A stretch of 64,000 bases of DNA, from the NCBI GenBank assembly GCA_930367205.1, contig OV884014.1, positions 110,621,138 to 110,685,137 of the forward strand. Direction: 5' to 3'. The notes under the pieces are model-generated. The model saw nothing but the letters and a program-made list of their open reading frames with translations, had not been told where the DNA came from and did no database searches. Below are positions 45,625-56,406 of the stretch, in pieces. Source of the stretch: Acanthosoma haemorrhoidale (lineage: Eukaryota; Arthropoda; Insecta; Hemiptera; Acanthosomatidae). Each line of letters starts with the position of its first letter. The stretch's first letter is position 1. The translations under genes were made by a program, and so were the position numbers.

Positions 45625-46027
45625 TATAAATTTTGATGTTTTATTGTATTTTCTTCTTCTTTAATTTGTTTTTTGTTAGGATTTATTTTTATTTTTTATA
45701 ATTATATAATTTTTATTGGTTGAGAGTCTTTATCTATTAATTCTTCAGGATTATTTATGACTTTTTTATTTGATTGAATATCTTTAATTTTTATGGGTTG
45801 TGTTTTATTTATTTCTTCTATAGTTATTTTATATAGTACTTCTTATATGTCTGCTGATTTATATAAGATCCGGTTTCTTTATTTAGTTTTGTTATTTATT
45901 TTTTCTATAGTATTATTAATTATTAGCCCTAATTTAGTTAGTATCTTATTAGGCTGAGATGGACTAGGATAGGTTTCTTATTGTTTAGTAATTTATTTTA
46001 ATAATTGGAAATCTTATAATGCCGGTA
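45625..46027 (+). pseudogene. nad5: Mitochondrial nad5, 5' fragment in nuclear DNA
   Basis: With the invertebrate mitochondrial code the frame through 45661 reads 'GWESLSINSSGLFMTFLFDW', 'SYMSADLYKIRFLYLVLLFI' and 'LIISPNLVSILLGWDGLG', then after a stop 'VSYCLVIYFNNWKSYNAG'. These are conserved parts of NADH dehydrogenase subunit 5, a proton-pumping membrane subunit of complex I. TGA codes for Trp at 45721, 45775 and 45955, each at a conserved Trp, which proves a mitochondrial origin. TAG at 45970-45972 breaks the frame at the position after 'WDGLG'. The fragment is about 130 codons of a gene of more than 550. Under the nuclear code it is full of stops, so it is non-functional. Confidence 0.88.
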
Positions 46028-46041
46028 CTACTGTGAGCAGT

Positions 46042-47232
46042 GAGTAGCAAGCCTGACCTTTTATCATTTTAAGCACTTGGTAATGGCTGACGAAAGCACT
46101 AGTGGAATAAGTTATAAAAAAAAGTTATTTTCTTTGTATCTTAATCAGCAATTAACCGTAAAAAAAAAACTATAATTAAACTATGCTCCAATAACCTTTT
46201 TTAACCACGTGTGGGCAGAACCTATTAAAAATTTTTCTACACGTGCCAGCAGAGATAATTTAAACGAAGAGCGAACTCTGGAGTAACAGCAGAGAGGAAA
46301 AGATGGACGCTCTAGTCAATAGACATCAGCCAACTTTATTTAATAAAAACGAGCTGACTTTCGACCTATTTAGTAGTTTTATATATTATACAATCTATGT
46401 TTGTTTATAAGATTTATTTATTATTTATATCTTTGTATATACTTATGCAATACCGCCAATTAACAGCTTCTCGAGACATTAGTAATTAGACATTAGTAAT
46501 TGATATTCCTTTGACTGCCACGCGTGCAGGAACAAGAGAAATGCCCTTTCAATGGTTACTCAACATCTAAAGGTTTCACCTTTGAAAGGGAAGCCAGCAC
46601 TCGCTGAAGATTAAATTTTAATTAGGAAATCTGTTTAATTAATTCATTTCCACCAGCGGTGATTGTTGACGATAAATTTTTGAGTACCTCGTTTTAGCTG
46701 GGTTTATATATCAACATCTGGTAATAAAGCGGCGAGTGAGCCGAGGAAAATTTTTTATTAAAAGTAAATAAAATAAAAAATTCTGCATATCACACCAGCT
46801 GTCTTTCATGCTCTAGATATAATCCTTTGATGGTGGTAAAGATAATGACTGATGATTCAATTTGCATATAGAAATTAATTAATTATTCTGATAAAAAGAG
46901 AAGACTTCAATTAGCATTTAATGGAACTTGTACGTTTCGGAGAGTACTCGAAAGCCTAATAAGAAAGTTACCATATACCAGGATAATCTGCTTTATATAC
47001 ATCTTTTTATAAATTCATACACAGTAATAGTCCATGCATAAATATACAATATGCAATGCATACTGCAATACATATATAGAATCTGTGTATAAATATAGGC
47101 AAAAATTGTGCAAACTATTTATTAAATGAGTTATAATGGGCTTGTTTTAAAATCACTAAGTACTGTGCTACTTATTAATTTTATGTCTTTCTCTTGATCA
47201 CATTATACTAGGCTTATTGAAAATTCTTAGTA
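46042..47232. other. No gene recognised
   Basis: AT-rich with a slightly less AT-rich patch at 46200-46350. No supported frame or known repeat. Confidence 0.55.
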
Positions 47233-48198
47233 CAGTAGAATCCCGATAATTCGTATTGTCAAGTCAGTTTAGTACGAATTATCGAGAATACCAATTATCG
47301 GGAGTACAAAATTAAAAAACGTATTAATGCAAACATGTATGTATTAAGAAGTATGTATAATGTATTAAGGATAAAAAACTATGCAATAAACACTGCTTAA
47401 TACTAAACTAAACAATAAACAATATGCAATAAAAATATGTACATACTTATGTTTGAGATTAAATAAACATCAATCATTTGTACGAAAAAAATCCGTAATT
47501 TGTTTTTGACGCGATCCTTGCAGACGGGTATGTCAATTCATTTGTATATTTCCTCCAACTGGTACATTTGAATTCCTTGCTTGCGCGAACCACTTTTTTA
47601 AGTTCTCTTCAAGCGTTTTACTTTGCTGCTTGATGTCAGGGAAGTGATTTTGTCCTTGTTCTTCAGGATTTATGTGATCGTAGAACGAGGGATGTTAAAA
47701 CGCTTGAATACGTCAATTTCCTTAAATCCACTGGCCACGGCCTTTGTGATTTGTTGTTTCTCTTTAATAGAGAGGCTAACGTTTTTCGGAGGCATGGTAA
47801 CGTGTCACAACGATAACGAAAAGGAGACTGAACTGTAGAAACGAAAGAAAAGCTCAGTGCAATTCCTAAAACTTTCCCTCTCTCCTCTCCTTATTTCCTT
47901 TCAGTAAAAAGAGTACGAATTACATATGGGATTTCATAGAAAACACTTATCTCGCACTCATTCTGCTCTCTGGTCTCTCACTGTCCTCTTTCCCTTTCTT
48001 GAAACAGTACGAATTAACGAGGTTTTTAAGCTGGAAATACGTATTATAAGACGTTTTAAGTGACCTCGAGCATAAAAATAATACGAATTACCGAGGGGAC
48101 TGAAATGCATTGTTTTTTTACCACTTACCGGGATTTTTTGTGGGGACCGGCAAATTTGTACGAATTAGCCGGAAATACGAATAATCGGGATTCCACTG
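47233..48198 (-). mobile_element. Tigger/pogo-like element, internally deleted, copy 2
   Basis: The same terminal repeats as copy 1 are present, with TA on both sides (47231-47232 and 48199-48200). It keeps the first part of the transposase and only the last few codons of the C-terminus; the central DDE domain is deleted. Length 966 bp. The 5' leader (47796-48060) contains blocks shared with copy 3. Confidence 0.85.
47530..47795 (-). pseudogene. Tigger-like transposase, N-terminal remnant
   Basis: From ATG at 47795 the frame reads 'MPPKNVSLSIKEKQQITKAV', 'SGFKEIDVFKRFNIPRSTI', then a TAA at codon 42, 'ILKNKDKITS' and 'SSKVKRLKRT', and another TAA. This is the CENP-B/pogo N-terminal helix-turn-helix (LS..EK..I...V..G.....V...F.IP.ST...IL..K). 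The two stops and the deletion after about codon 88 make it non-functional. Confidence 0.75.
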
Positions 48199-48200
48199 TA

Positions 48201-48909
48201 GTATGTTTTTGGTGGAAGCATTCTTTTCAGGACCTATTCATATGCTTTTAAATTCTATTTTGTATTTGCTAATTTTTTTACATCCGCAAGAAGACCCTTA
48301 CTAGTGATGTTCATTATATTCCTATTCTTTCAAACTTTTTTTTTTTTTGCCAATGGTGGGGTTGTGCAAGTTTAATGAGGTTGTATTATATTGTTTGCCA
48401 AATTTAACTTTAAATATGATAAATTTTACTTAGATAGTAAAAAGAAATTTTTTTTATAATATTATTATTATTATTGTATTGCACAGAGAATAGGTTTAAT
48501 GTTACATTGTACCAGTGCTAGTCGTTACGCCCTAGTTGCCGGCGTCAATACAAGAGACAATAAATCTACAAAGGAGGCCACCATTACACAACGGGCAGAC
48601 ATCGCAGGTGTACATTACGTAAAGGATCAAGGCAGTATGTAATAGCTCCTTGGGTTATCTTATCTCGTCCCTCCTTCTTTGATAATATTATCAAACAAAT
48701 TGTAAATAGCTAGATTGTTAAGTATTATCAAATAGAAAACTTGTTTATTTGTTCTGTTATATACCATTATAGAAAAGTCGTTCTTTGTAGGGTTAATGCT
48801 AACCAAAGTGGGCTAAAATGGTAGTAAAATTGTCACTTTGGACTTCAGTTCCATCGTTTTCCAATTGCAAGGCATTAATGGTACAGCTTTTAAAATTGCA
48901 TATATAATA
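48201..48909. other. No gene recognised
   Basis: AT-rich with a GC-richer patch at 48510-48620. No known match. Confidence 0.5.
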
Positions 48910-49200
48910 GGGGGATCGAAAAGTATTGTCGTTTTTTTTTTTTTTTACATTAAAGTCAAAAAATAATTTTTTAACAAGTTTTTGTTTTTGATCAATGATG
49001 TAATCACCCTCGTTATCAGCAATCTTTTGCCAGCTAGTGTGCAAATTTTCAATGCTGAATTGATAAAAATCAATTGGTTTTTGTGCAAAATATCTGGAGA
49101 TGGCATTTTGTACATCATCCGAATTTTCTAATTTTTAGCGATCGGAATTAATGGAAATCCAATTGCGCAATATCGAGCGAGTATGGTGGGTGAGGCTGGA
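48910..49200 (-). mobile_element. Mariner 3' fragment (left arm of inverted pair)
   Basis: The left end is GGGGGATCGAAAAGTATTGT after a TA (48908-48909), a mariner-type terminus. Minus-strand frames give 'NAISRYFAQKPIDFY', 'NLHTSWQKIADNEGDYIIDQ' and 'KQKLVKKLFFDFNVKK', the C-terminal end of a mariner transposase close to family 4. The reverse complement matches 49520-49806. Confidence 0.8.
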
Positions 49201-49806
49201 GATAAAAATGGGTCCTCTATGATAATCCAAAAATCTCTCTCCGCATGAATCGGCACGAAGTACAGCTAAGCCAGGTTTGCACTCCAAAAAGGCGCTTTTG
49301 TGTGTTTGGTGGAGTATTCGCGGGGTCGTTCATCGCTGATACCTGGAAAAACTGTGAATGCAGATCTTTACAGTGAACAATAGGATCGAGTAAATGAATC
49401 TTTGATTGAAAATTGCCCAGCGATTGTCAATAAAAAAAAGGCGTTATTCTGCTACACAATAATGCAAGACCCCACTGCGCCCCTTTGTTCCGCGAGAACC
49501 CTCGAAAAAATTTATGAATTGGGGTGGGAGGTATTGCCTCAACCACCATACTCGCCCGATATCGGATTTCCATTTATTATGATCGCTACATTTTATAAGT
49601 GCTAAAAAATTTGGATGATGTCCAAAATGCCATCTCCAGATTTTTGCTTAGAAAAAAAAATGATTTTGAACGATCAGGCATTGCAATCTGGCACACTAGA
49701 TGGCAAAAGGTTGCTGATAACGGTAGTGATTACATCATTGATCAAAAACAAAAACCTGTTAAAAATTTATCTGTTTGAATTTAATGTTTAATGTAAAAAA
49801 GTAGAC
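49201..49806 (+). mobile_element. Mariner catalytic/C-terminal fragment (right arm)
   Basis: Plus-strand frames give 'WVLYDNPK', just after where the first catalytic Asp should be. These are followed by 'VCTPKRRFCVFGG', a decayed 'LFCYTIMQDPTAP' in place of the HDNARPH motif, 'LGWEVLPQPPYSPDI', 'FERSGIAIWHTRWQKVADNG' and 'DYIIDQKQKPVKNLS'. It lacks the DNA-binding domain and a clear 3' TIR. With the left arm it forms an inverted repeat of about 280 bp separated by about 320 bp. Confidence 0.78.
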
Positions 49807-50827
49807 CTTGGATGAAAAATTCCTGAAATGCTTACAAAATCTGGACTAAAATCCACTGACCTACGCTATAATTAGAATGTGCTAACAGATAACCCCTTAA
49901 TGGTCAATGTCCCTAAAAATACCGAACAGTCCCTTGATGAAACCAGTGGTGCCTTATAGATGGACCGGAAGTACATTATGGAAGGGCTGTACCTTAATTA
50001 ATTGCCCCCCCCCCGCACACCACAGCCAATATCCCTCGAGGAAGTCGTTCATTACCTCACCCTAACCGCTGGCTTGGATTAATCGCCCAGAGAGTTAACT
50101 GTGGTAGCCCTTTTGCTCTTCCTTCCTTCTAGCTTTCAATATATAGCAAAGCTCAAAATTAATTTTTTTTTTGATGGGAGGGATCGTTCAGCCTCTCAAG
50201 GACAAATGAGTCCTTACGAACAAAAAAATTAACCATTCCTGCTAAAACAAGGGAAATACTAAGACCGATTCTGGCTTCTGGCTGAGCTATTCCCGTTCCG
50301 CCCTGCGTTTACTTTTTTATTACTAACTAATAATATTTTCACCCAAAAAAAAACAGTGGGAATTCATTTCTTGATTCAACACTAATCATTATTGGCCTAA
50401 TGGTAAGAAGTCGTTGAGAACAACAGGATATATATGTGAGGAATGAGACAATGATATGGATCATTTTAAAAAAAATCAAATGTTGTACCCAACTGATTTT
50501 TCTATATGACAACGAATGGCAGAACAAAATATAGTTAATTTTGTAAACCGTGAATGATAAGAAGAATTTGATGAGAAATTTGCCTAAGGGTTGTTGAATG
50601 AGAGTTGTTGATTCTTCATCAAATCTATTCATGGCTAAAGTTTGTTACTACTCTGCATGTCCGTGTGTGGAAGAATGGTGTGTTAACTCTTGCAAAAACA
50701 TTTTAGGATAACTCAGTTTTTTTTTATTAATATTTAAAAAAGAAATATCGGTTAACTTATTAAAGTAGACAATTTGAATGTTTAAAGGTATATTTCAAAT
50801 CTAATAATACAAGAATGAAAATGGGTA
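49807..50827. other. No gene recognised
   Basis: A C9 run lies at 50006-50014. A hydrophobic minus-strand frame at 50339-50632 is unassigned. Confidence 0.5.
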
Positions 50828-51120
50828 TTCAAGTTTTTTCGGAGGTTTTGTTTAAGCGACCTCTTTGGTGGATATATACAAAACGAGCATTTATTTAGTT
50901 CAGTAGTTCCTCGGAATTTCAAATAATTGAGCGAATGAAGGCAATGAATTATTCTTTACAACAAACTTGACACAATCATTGGAAAACTATGTGTTATGAA
51001 ATGTGAAGATAAGGGGGAGGCTATGGTGTGATCAATATTAAACCATCTTGGTCACTAAAATCGCCTTTCTAAAAATCCTCAAATTTTATGTAAAACAACT
51101 TTTTAGACGTCAATTTAATA
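50828..51120. repeat. Dispersed repeat of unknown type, copy 2
   Basis: It is collinear with 22530-22895 through several short blocks (see that entry), about 70 bp shorter. Confidence 0.45.
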
Positions 51121-52702
51121 ACCTTCTTTAACAGAATCACAAATACTTGAACTTTAGTTTTTTCGGGCGCCAATTGTCATGTTTTTTGTTTGAGGTTAGA
51201 TTAGGTATAACAAAACTTTCTTTAATTCTTTTATAAACCAGTCTGTGACAAATTACAATGTTATTAACAATTTTCATTTACCTTACTATTATTTACAGAT
51301 TGATTAACATTTAGTCCTTTTCTTGCTTTATCCACTTGGTCTGCCACGCGGTCAGTAAAGTCCACTGCTCAAACTTCTTCTCTTAATATAACCCTTCTTC
51401 CTTCAATCTTTCTCCCATTTATCCAATCACCACTCAACAAAAATTCTTCAAGCTTCACAAATTTCACCCTCCTCATTCACCACTCAAATAAAAGAATCTT
51501 AAAACTTCCACAACCCTTAATCTTCATGCAAACGCCCCGTCTCCCGGGATAACCAGCAGATAACCGGGATAACCTCCTCACCATCTTGTTTTTTAAGCAC
51601 CCCCCTTTTTCCACGGTCATTTGCCGCCCTTTTATGCCCGCTAATTCCAAATTTAAGTCAAAGGCAAAGCATCTAAATAATACAACAAAATTTACGATCC
51701 TATTGGCTATGCCATGGGCTATATCCTATGTCATGGGAAAGGGCGGCCGCCTCGAATCACCCCGTGCAATAATGAGCCTTTACCTTCCCACGGTCCCAGA
51801 TAAGGCGCATTTTAGACACGATGCTAAAACGGTGTCCAATTAATAAATTTGATGAAAACTTATTTACATAACCAAACTATTCAGCTCGGCGATAGCTTCA
51901 CATGCTTCTATCAGATAGAACCTGACACGAAACACAAAAATATACATCTCTGAAAGGACTGGGGCACAGTTGATAATCTCCTTTGTTATATGAGACACGC
52001 CGAGTCATCATGTTACGCCTATAGTAGGGACGAAAGAAAGGAGACAAGCAGAGAAAGCACTCTCGACAAAACAGAAAGAAGAGTGGATTGGGCAAGTAGG
52101 TGGCGTAAAAAGGAGGAGGATTTGGTGGCATAGATACCAGCGAGGTAGGAACTTGGCACAGAGGTAGGAGACTCCATTCCATATTGGTAGCTGCTACGTC
52201 ATCATTAACACTCACTAACGATTATGCCTTCTGCTACTGTCATCTCGTCTAGCATTTATGTCCGTCTAGCATATCCACGAGTCTACGTGTCAGTAGATAC
52301 TCCACCTGTTCGCTTTTGGAAACTTCACCAAAAGTCATTTTTTCTTATTTAGCAGATACTTATTTGATTTAGGAAGTCTTTGTTATGTAGATTCGTCACA
52401 GGAAGAAATTTTAAGTTACAAATCCTTATACAATCCTAATTGAGTCCCTTTGCATAATTACACAGGCCTGCAATTATACAACACTGATTGAAATTATATA
52501 GTAAGAGTCGTTGTGTTTATTGTACAGTCCGCTATTTTGCTTTGTCGGCTGTGCTCACCAAATTCCCCGTTAATGTATATTACTTTTTTTTTTTTTATGT
52601 TATGCGATTGTGGTCCTCGACGAATCTTTTCAAAGTACATGACGTATTTTAAGTGCGTTTATTGTACATATTTGTTTCTTAATTTTTCCCTTTGTTGTAA
52701 TA
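51121..52702. other. No gene recognised
   Basis: A plus-strand frame at 51586-51843 and a minus-strand frame at 51898-52215 are open but unrecognised. A GATAACC repeat ('CCGGGATAACC') occurs at 51545-51571. Nothing is supported as a gene. Confidence 0.45.
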
Positions 52703-53600
52703 CAGTGGAATCCCGATTATTCGTATTTCCGGCTAATTCGTACAAATTTGCCGGTCCCCAGAGAAAATCCCGGTAAGTGGTATAAAAACAATGCATTTCA
52801 GTCCCCTCGGTAATTCGTATTATTTTTATGCTCGAGGTCACTTAAAACGCCTTATAATACGTATTTCCAGCTTAAAAACCTCGTTAATTCGTACTGTTTC
52901 AAGAAGGGAAAAGAGGACAGTTAGAGACCAGAGAGCAGAATGAGTGCGAGATAAATGTTTTCTATGAAATCCCATATATAATTCGTACTCTTTTTACTGA
53001 AAGGAAATAAGGATAGGAGAGAGGGAAAGTTTTAGGAATTGCACTAAGCTTTTCTTTCGTTTCTACAGTTCAGTCTCCTCTTCGTTATCGTTGTGACACG
53101 TTACCTTTTTGACGACGGCCTAGCAGTAGTAGGAATGTTAACCGACGAAGAAATTTTAGATCCATCTGAGGACGTTGTTGGTGAAGATGATGTACCAACA
53201 ATTACTGCTAAAGCTGCTAAACAATACGTGAAAAACGTGCGCCATTTTTTAGCAAAATCAGATGGTCTGAACACTCTTGACAAAGCAATTGACAATACTC
53301 GTCGGCAAGGATTGCGTCAAAAAAAAAAAATTATGGATTTTTTCGAACAAATGTTTGATTGGTGTTTATTTAATCTAAAACATAAGTATGTACATATTTT
53401 TTGTTGCATGTACTGTTTATTGTTTAGTTTAGTACTAAGCAGTGTTTACTGCATAGATTTTATCCTTACTACATTGTACATACTTCTTAATACATACATG
53501 TTTGCATTAATACGTATTTTAATTTTGTACTCCCGGTATTCCCGATGATTCGTACCAAACTGTCAGTCCCTTGACTATAGGAATAATCGGGATTCTACTG
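52703..53600 (+). mobile_element. Tigger/pogo-like element, internally deleted, copy 3
   Basis: Ends CAGTGGAATCCCGATTATTC and AATCGGGATTCTACTG with TA on both sides (52701-52702 and 53601-53602). It is in the opposite orientation to copies 1 and 2. The 5' leader runs to GACACGTTACC at 53094-53104, exactly where the ATG stands in copy 2, then jumps to the transposase tail. Length 898 bp. Confidence 0.85.
53105..53345 (+). pseudogene. Tigger-like transposase, C-terminal tail
   Basis: It encodes 'DDGLAVVGMLTDEEILDPSE', 'TITAKAAKQYVKNVRHFLAK' and 'TLDKAIDNTRRQGLRQKKK', clearly the same tail as copy 1. Everything between the start codon and this tail is deleted. The remaining open frame to 53548 is 3' UTR of the element. 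Not functional. Confidence 0.75.
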
Positions 53601-53602
53601 TA

Positions 53603-54950
53603 TTTCCACACACTTTACTGTACACGCATTGCAATGCACACCTGTTCGTCAAACGAGTGGTGGCGAAATAGATGTTATTGGTTACGTCCATAGAAAGATT
53701 TAAGAATTTTTAGTATGATGGGTTATACGTCTTTTGCAGATTTGTGAGAAAACGAAGATTAGTTTTTCAATTACTACCGGGTGAGTGTTAAATCATATCG
53801 ACGATCTTGCAGTGAAAATAGCAGACAAAATCAACAATGGATAAGGTCCTTGAGAAAGCAGGGCAGATGTCATGAAGTACAAGAATTACATATGTGCAAT
53901 AGATGCATACATACCAGGAATACATAAGTGCAAGATCGAAACATAGGCCAGAAACTGAGACAGGATTATTTTGAGCCCAACAAACATTATTTCAACAATA
54001 ATTTCTGTATATAATGTTACTCTCAAGTGGTTAAACAACGGTTAATAAGAAACATTTTATCACCAGATGGTATTGGCAATGCGGGCTACCGGGAACACTC
54101 TTGGAAATTTATTTTATTTATGTTCTCTTTGTTATCTTATAATAAATTTAAAAAAATAAACAAGACAGGCAGAATTTGATTAAATTAATTTTCGAGGTTA
54201 AACCCACACTTGTAAATAGTCCAAAAAACAACTTTGCTTTCTTCATATCCATTGAGTATTTAAGTGTTCGCTCTCAACGTCGAGTGAAGAATCGCTTTAA
54301 GATTACGAAAACGTATTACGCAATGGAATGAAACGCATTAAGTAAGCTCTTGTGTAGTGATTTCCATTAATATTTATCTCTGTGTATCTTATCTCAAATG
54401 TCTCTAACACTATAAAATAAATAAACAATTTTTTTTATAATATAAAGGTTTATAATTAGACCTTACGTATATGTTTATATATTCAAGACCTCTATATTTG
54501 TGAATTATACAATATGTGAGGTAACTAAAATTTCAAGTTGTGCTTGTTATACCTTACATAGTCATACGAACTGGACATACTTCTTATAAAAATCAAAATG
54601 TCTTAGTTTTCAATGGGTTCTTCCCCTGCAGCAGGGAGTATACTTGCTTGAAAATACTTCTATAGCATCACATGCATATATATAATAATAATATATATGC
54701 CGTTTACGTATAAACAAATAACTGTCATGTAATCACTGATTTTTGCCCCTGTTTATGAAGCCACTTCAGCTTGGTGGGCACCAGCTGTATGTACCCTTCT
54801 TTCTAGACTCTTCTCAGAATATGAAGGTATACTAGGATTACACAAGAGCTAAAATAAATAAATTAAGCAACAAAACTTATTTAGAATGTCTTTAATTTTT
54901 TTTAAAGAAATTACGAAATACATTTTATTTAAGTTATTACACCCCTAGCC

Positions 54951-54955
<5 letters not shown>
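53603..54955. other. No gene recognised
   Basis: AT-rich. It includes a 27-bp palindrome at 54674-54700 (arms GCATATATAT/ATATATATGC). No supported coding sequence. Confidence 0.55.

Positions 54956-54999
<44 letters not shown>
54956..54999. repeat. (CT)n microsatellite
   Basis: About 44 bp of uninterrupted CT dinucleotides. Confidence 0.97.
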
Positions 55000-55002
<3 letters not shown>

Positions 55003-55450
55003 CTCTATCTCTTTTCAAATATTTTTGAACTAATTTTTGTCTTAAAGAAAGCTGCAAATTGTTTAAAAATCGGAGAGAAGCGGGTTAGTTATGCTATTTT
55101 TTTCAAATATTTTTTGTGGCAATGTTCATATTAAGATTTCCACAGCCGTATCACCCTATTGAATAAACCATCAAAATTTTACCTGGTTAATATTTATTCG
55201 ATTCTTTTTATTGTTAGAGCTGTGCTGGAGTTGTCAATTACTGTTCTTTATTGCTTTGAATGACTGTATTATAATAATGTACTTTGATCGAATTTGGGCA
55301 AAATCCCTCGGACTACCGCAAATCGTGCTTTCCTCGTCCGAACACGGCGGTAGTCCAGCCCTAATAAAGACAACTTCTGCAAATCTCACGACAGAACTGG
55401 CCTCGCCTGGCTCATGATTTATAGAGGATCGTGCTATATTGTTTAACATC
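55000..55450. other. No gene recognised
   Basis: Overlapping frames at 55211-55464 on both strands are unassigned. Confidence 0.45.
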
Positions 55451-56406
55451 TGTTGAGTCGTCACGAGGGGGGGGGGCTAGTTCCTCTAGCCTTGGTGACG
55501 AAGAGAGAGTGAAATAGTGGCCTGGTAAGTAGTGGCATGATGACGGGTCTTACTACTGAGCTATCTGACTCCGTATATGATAGCTATATGCCCTGATAGT
55601 CCACTATGTTCAGGAAAAGAAGTACAGGCTAGGTATTATAGGTAGTTTACCTGGTCTTGGAATGATCACGAATTCACTCTCGGTATCTGAGGGTAGGCGA
55701 AACCATGCGGATCCCAAAGGCGAGTGTGAACCGGAAAGAGACGAGTGGCTAGGGGAGACGCGCCTAGGTATGTTTTAGGGCCTCAGTGTTGTCGTCTGTA
55801 TGGAAGTGATCCCTTCCATGTATGTGCTAGTTTTAGCGAGACTCGGCCGAAGAATCTCACTAGGAAAGTGTGGGGTCTGACAAGGCCGGACTAAAACATA
55901 ACGAGGTCAGGATAGATGTGTTGAGGGGTTTATGAATGATAAGGCAATATCTTGGAACATTAGCTGTAAGTACCAGTCCAAGGCGAGCCGTAGTTAGAAT
56001 GAATTATCGGCTAAAACTAGGGGGTATATAAAGCCCGAAGCAGCCAATGAACAGGGGCTTAAACCCGAAGGTGAGCTCCATCACCTAGTCCCTTTACATT
56101 GTATGATTAATGTTTTTAAGACATGCACTCCTTAAAATGCATGCTATGCAGTACAAGGAGAAAACATCAGAAAAAAAATTGTAATTAATTTTAAAAAATA
56201 ATTACTCACAAGGGCCGAGGGGAGGGAAATGAGCAGGGGTTTTATTTTATAGGCCTATAGGCTTGCGCTTGCAGAAGGTACTCTCTGCTGGCACGGGGAC
56301 TCCAGGGGTTGTCTGCAGCTACGTCATTTATTGTTTACAATATTTATACTGATACAACTTGTGATTTGGTAATGTTATTTACATTTGTATATTTCAGTCA
56401 TTTACA
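55451..56406. mobile_element. LTR-like repeat, copy 3 (diverged)
   Basis: It starts TGTTGAGTCGTCACGAGG and follows copies 1 and 2 through the CTCGGTATCTGAGGGTAGG, GTGTGGGGTCTGACAAGGCC and GGCTAAAACTAGGGGGTATA blocks to ATTTACATTTGT. A region of different sequence (about 56045-56310) replaces the part downstream of the TATA-like TATATAAAG. A G10 run lies at 55467-55476. Confidence 0.55.

Larger units (their letters stand above)
45350..46041 (+). mobile_element. Nuclear mitochondrial DNA insertion (NUMT)
   Basis: A trnF-like sequence and the 5' part of nad5 lie head to tail on the plus strand, matching the usual insect mitochondrial order (trnF directly upstream of nad5 on the same strand). 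The 14-bp direct repeat CTACTGTGAGCAGT occurs at 45350-45363 and 46028-46041, bracketing the block. Positions 45364-45545 may also be mitochondrial or filler; I could not identify genes there. Confidence 0.75.

Noticed and set aside
52659..52841. Minus-strand frame with 'RDFLWGPANLYELAG', also seen at 48060-48251 and in part at 3663-3851
   Set aside because: It is a translation of the Tigger-like terminal repeat and leader, present because the element is repeated, not a conserved gene.
54674..54700. 27-bp palindrome as a functional hairpin
   Set aside because: Arms are almost pure AT alternation, so the symmetry is weak evidence.
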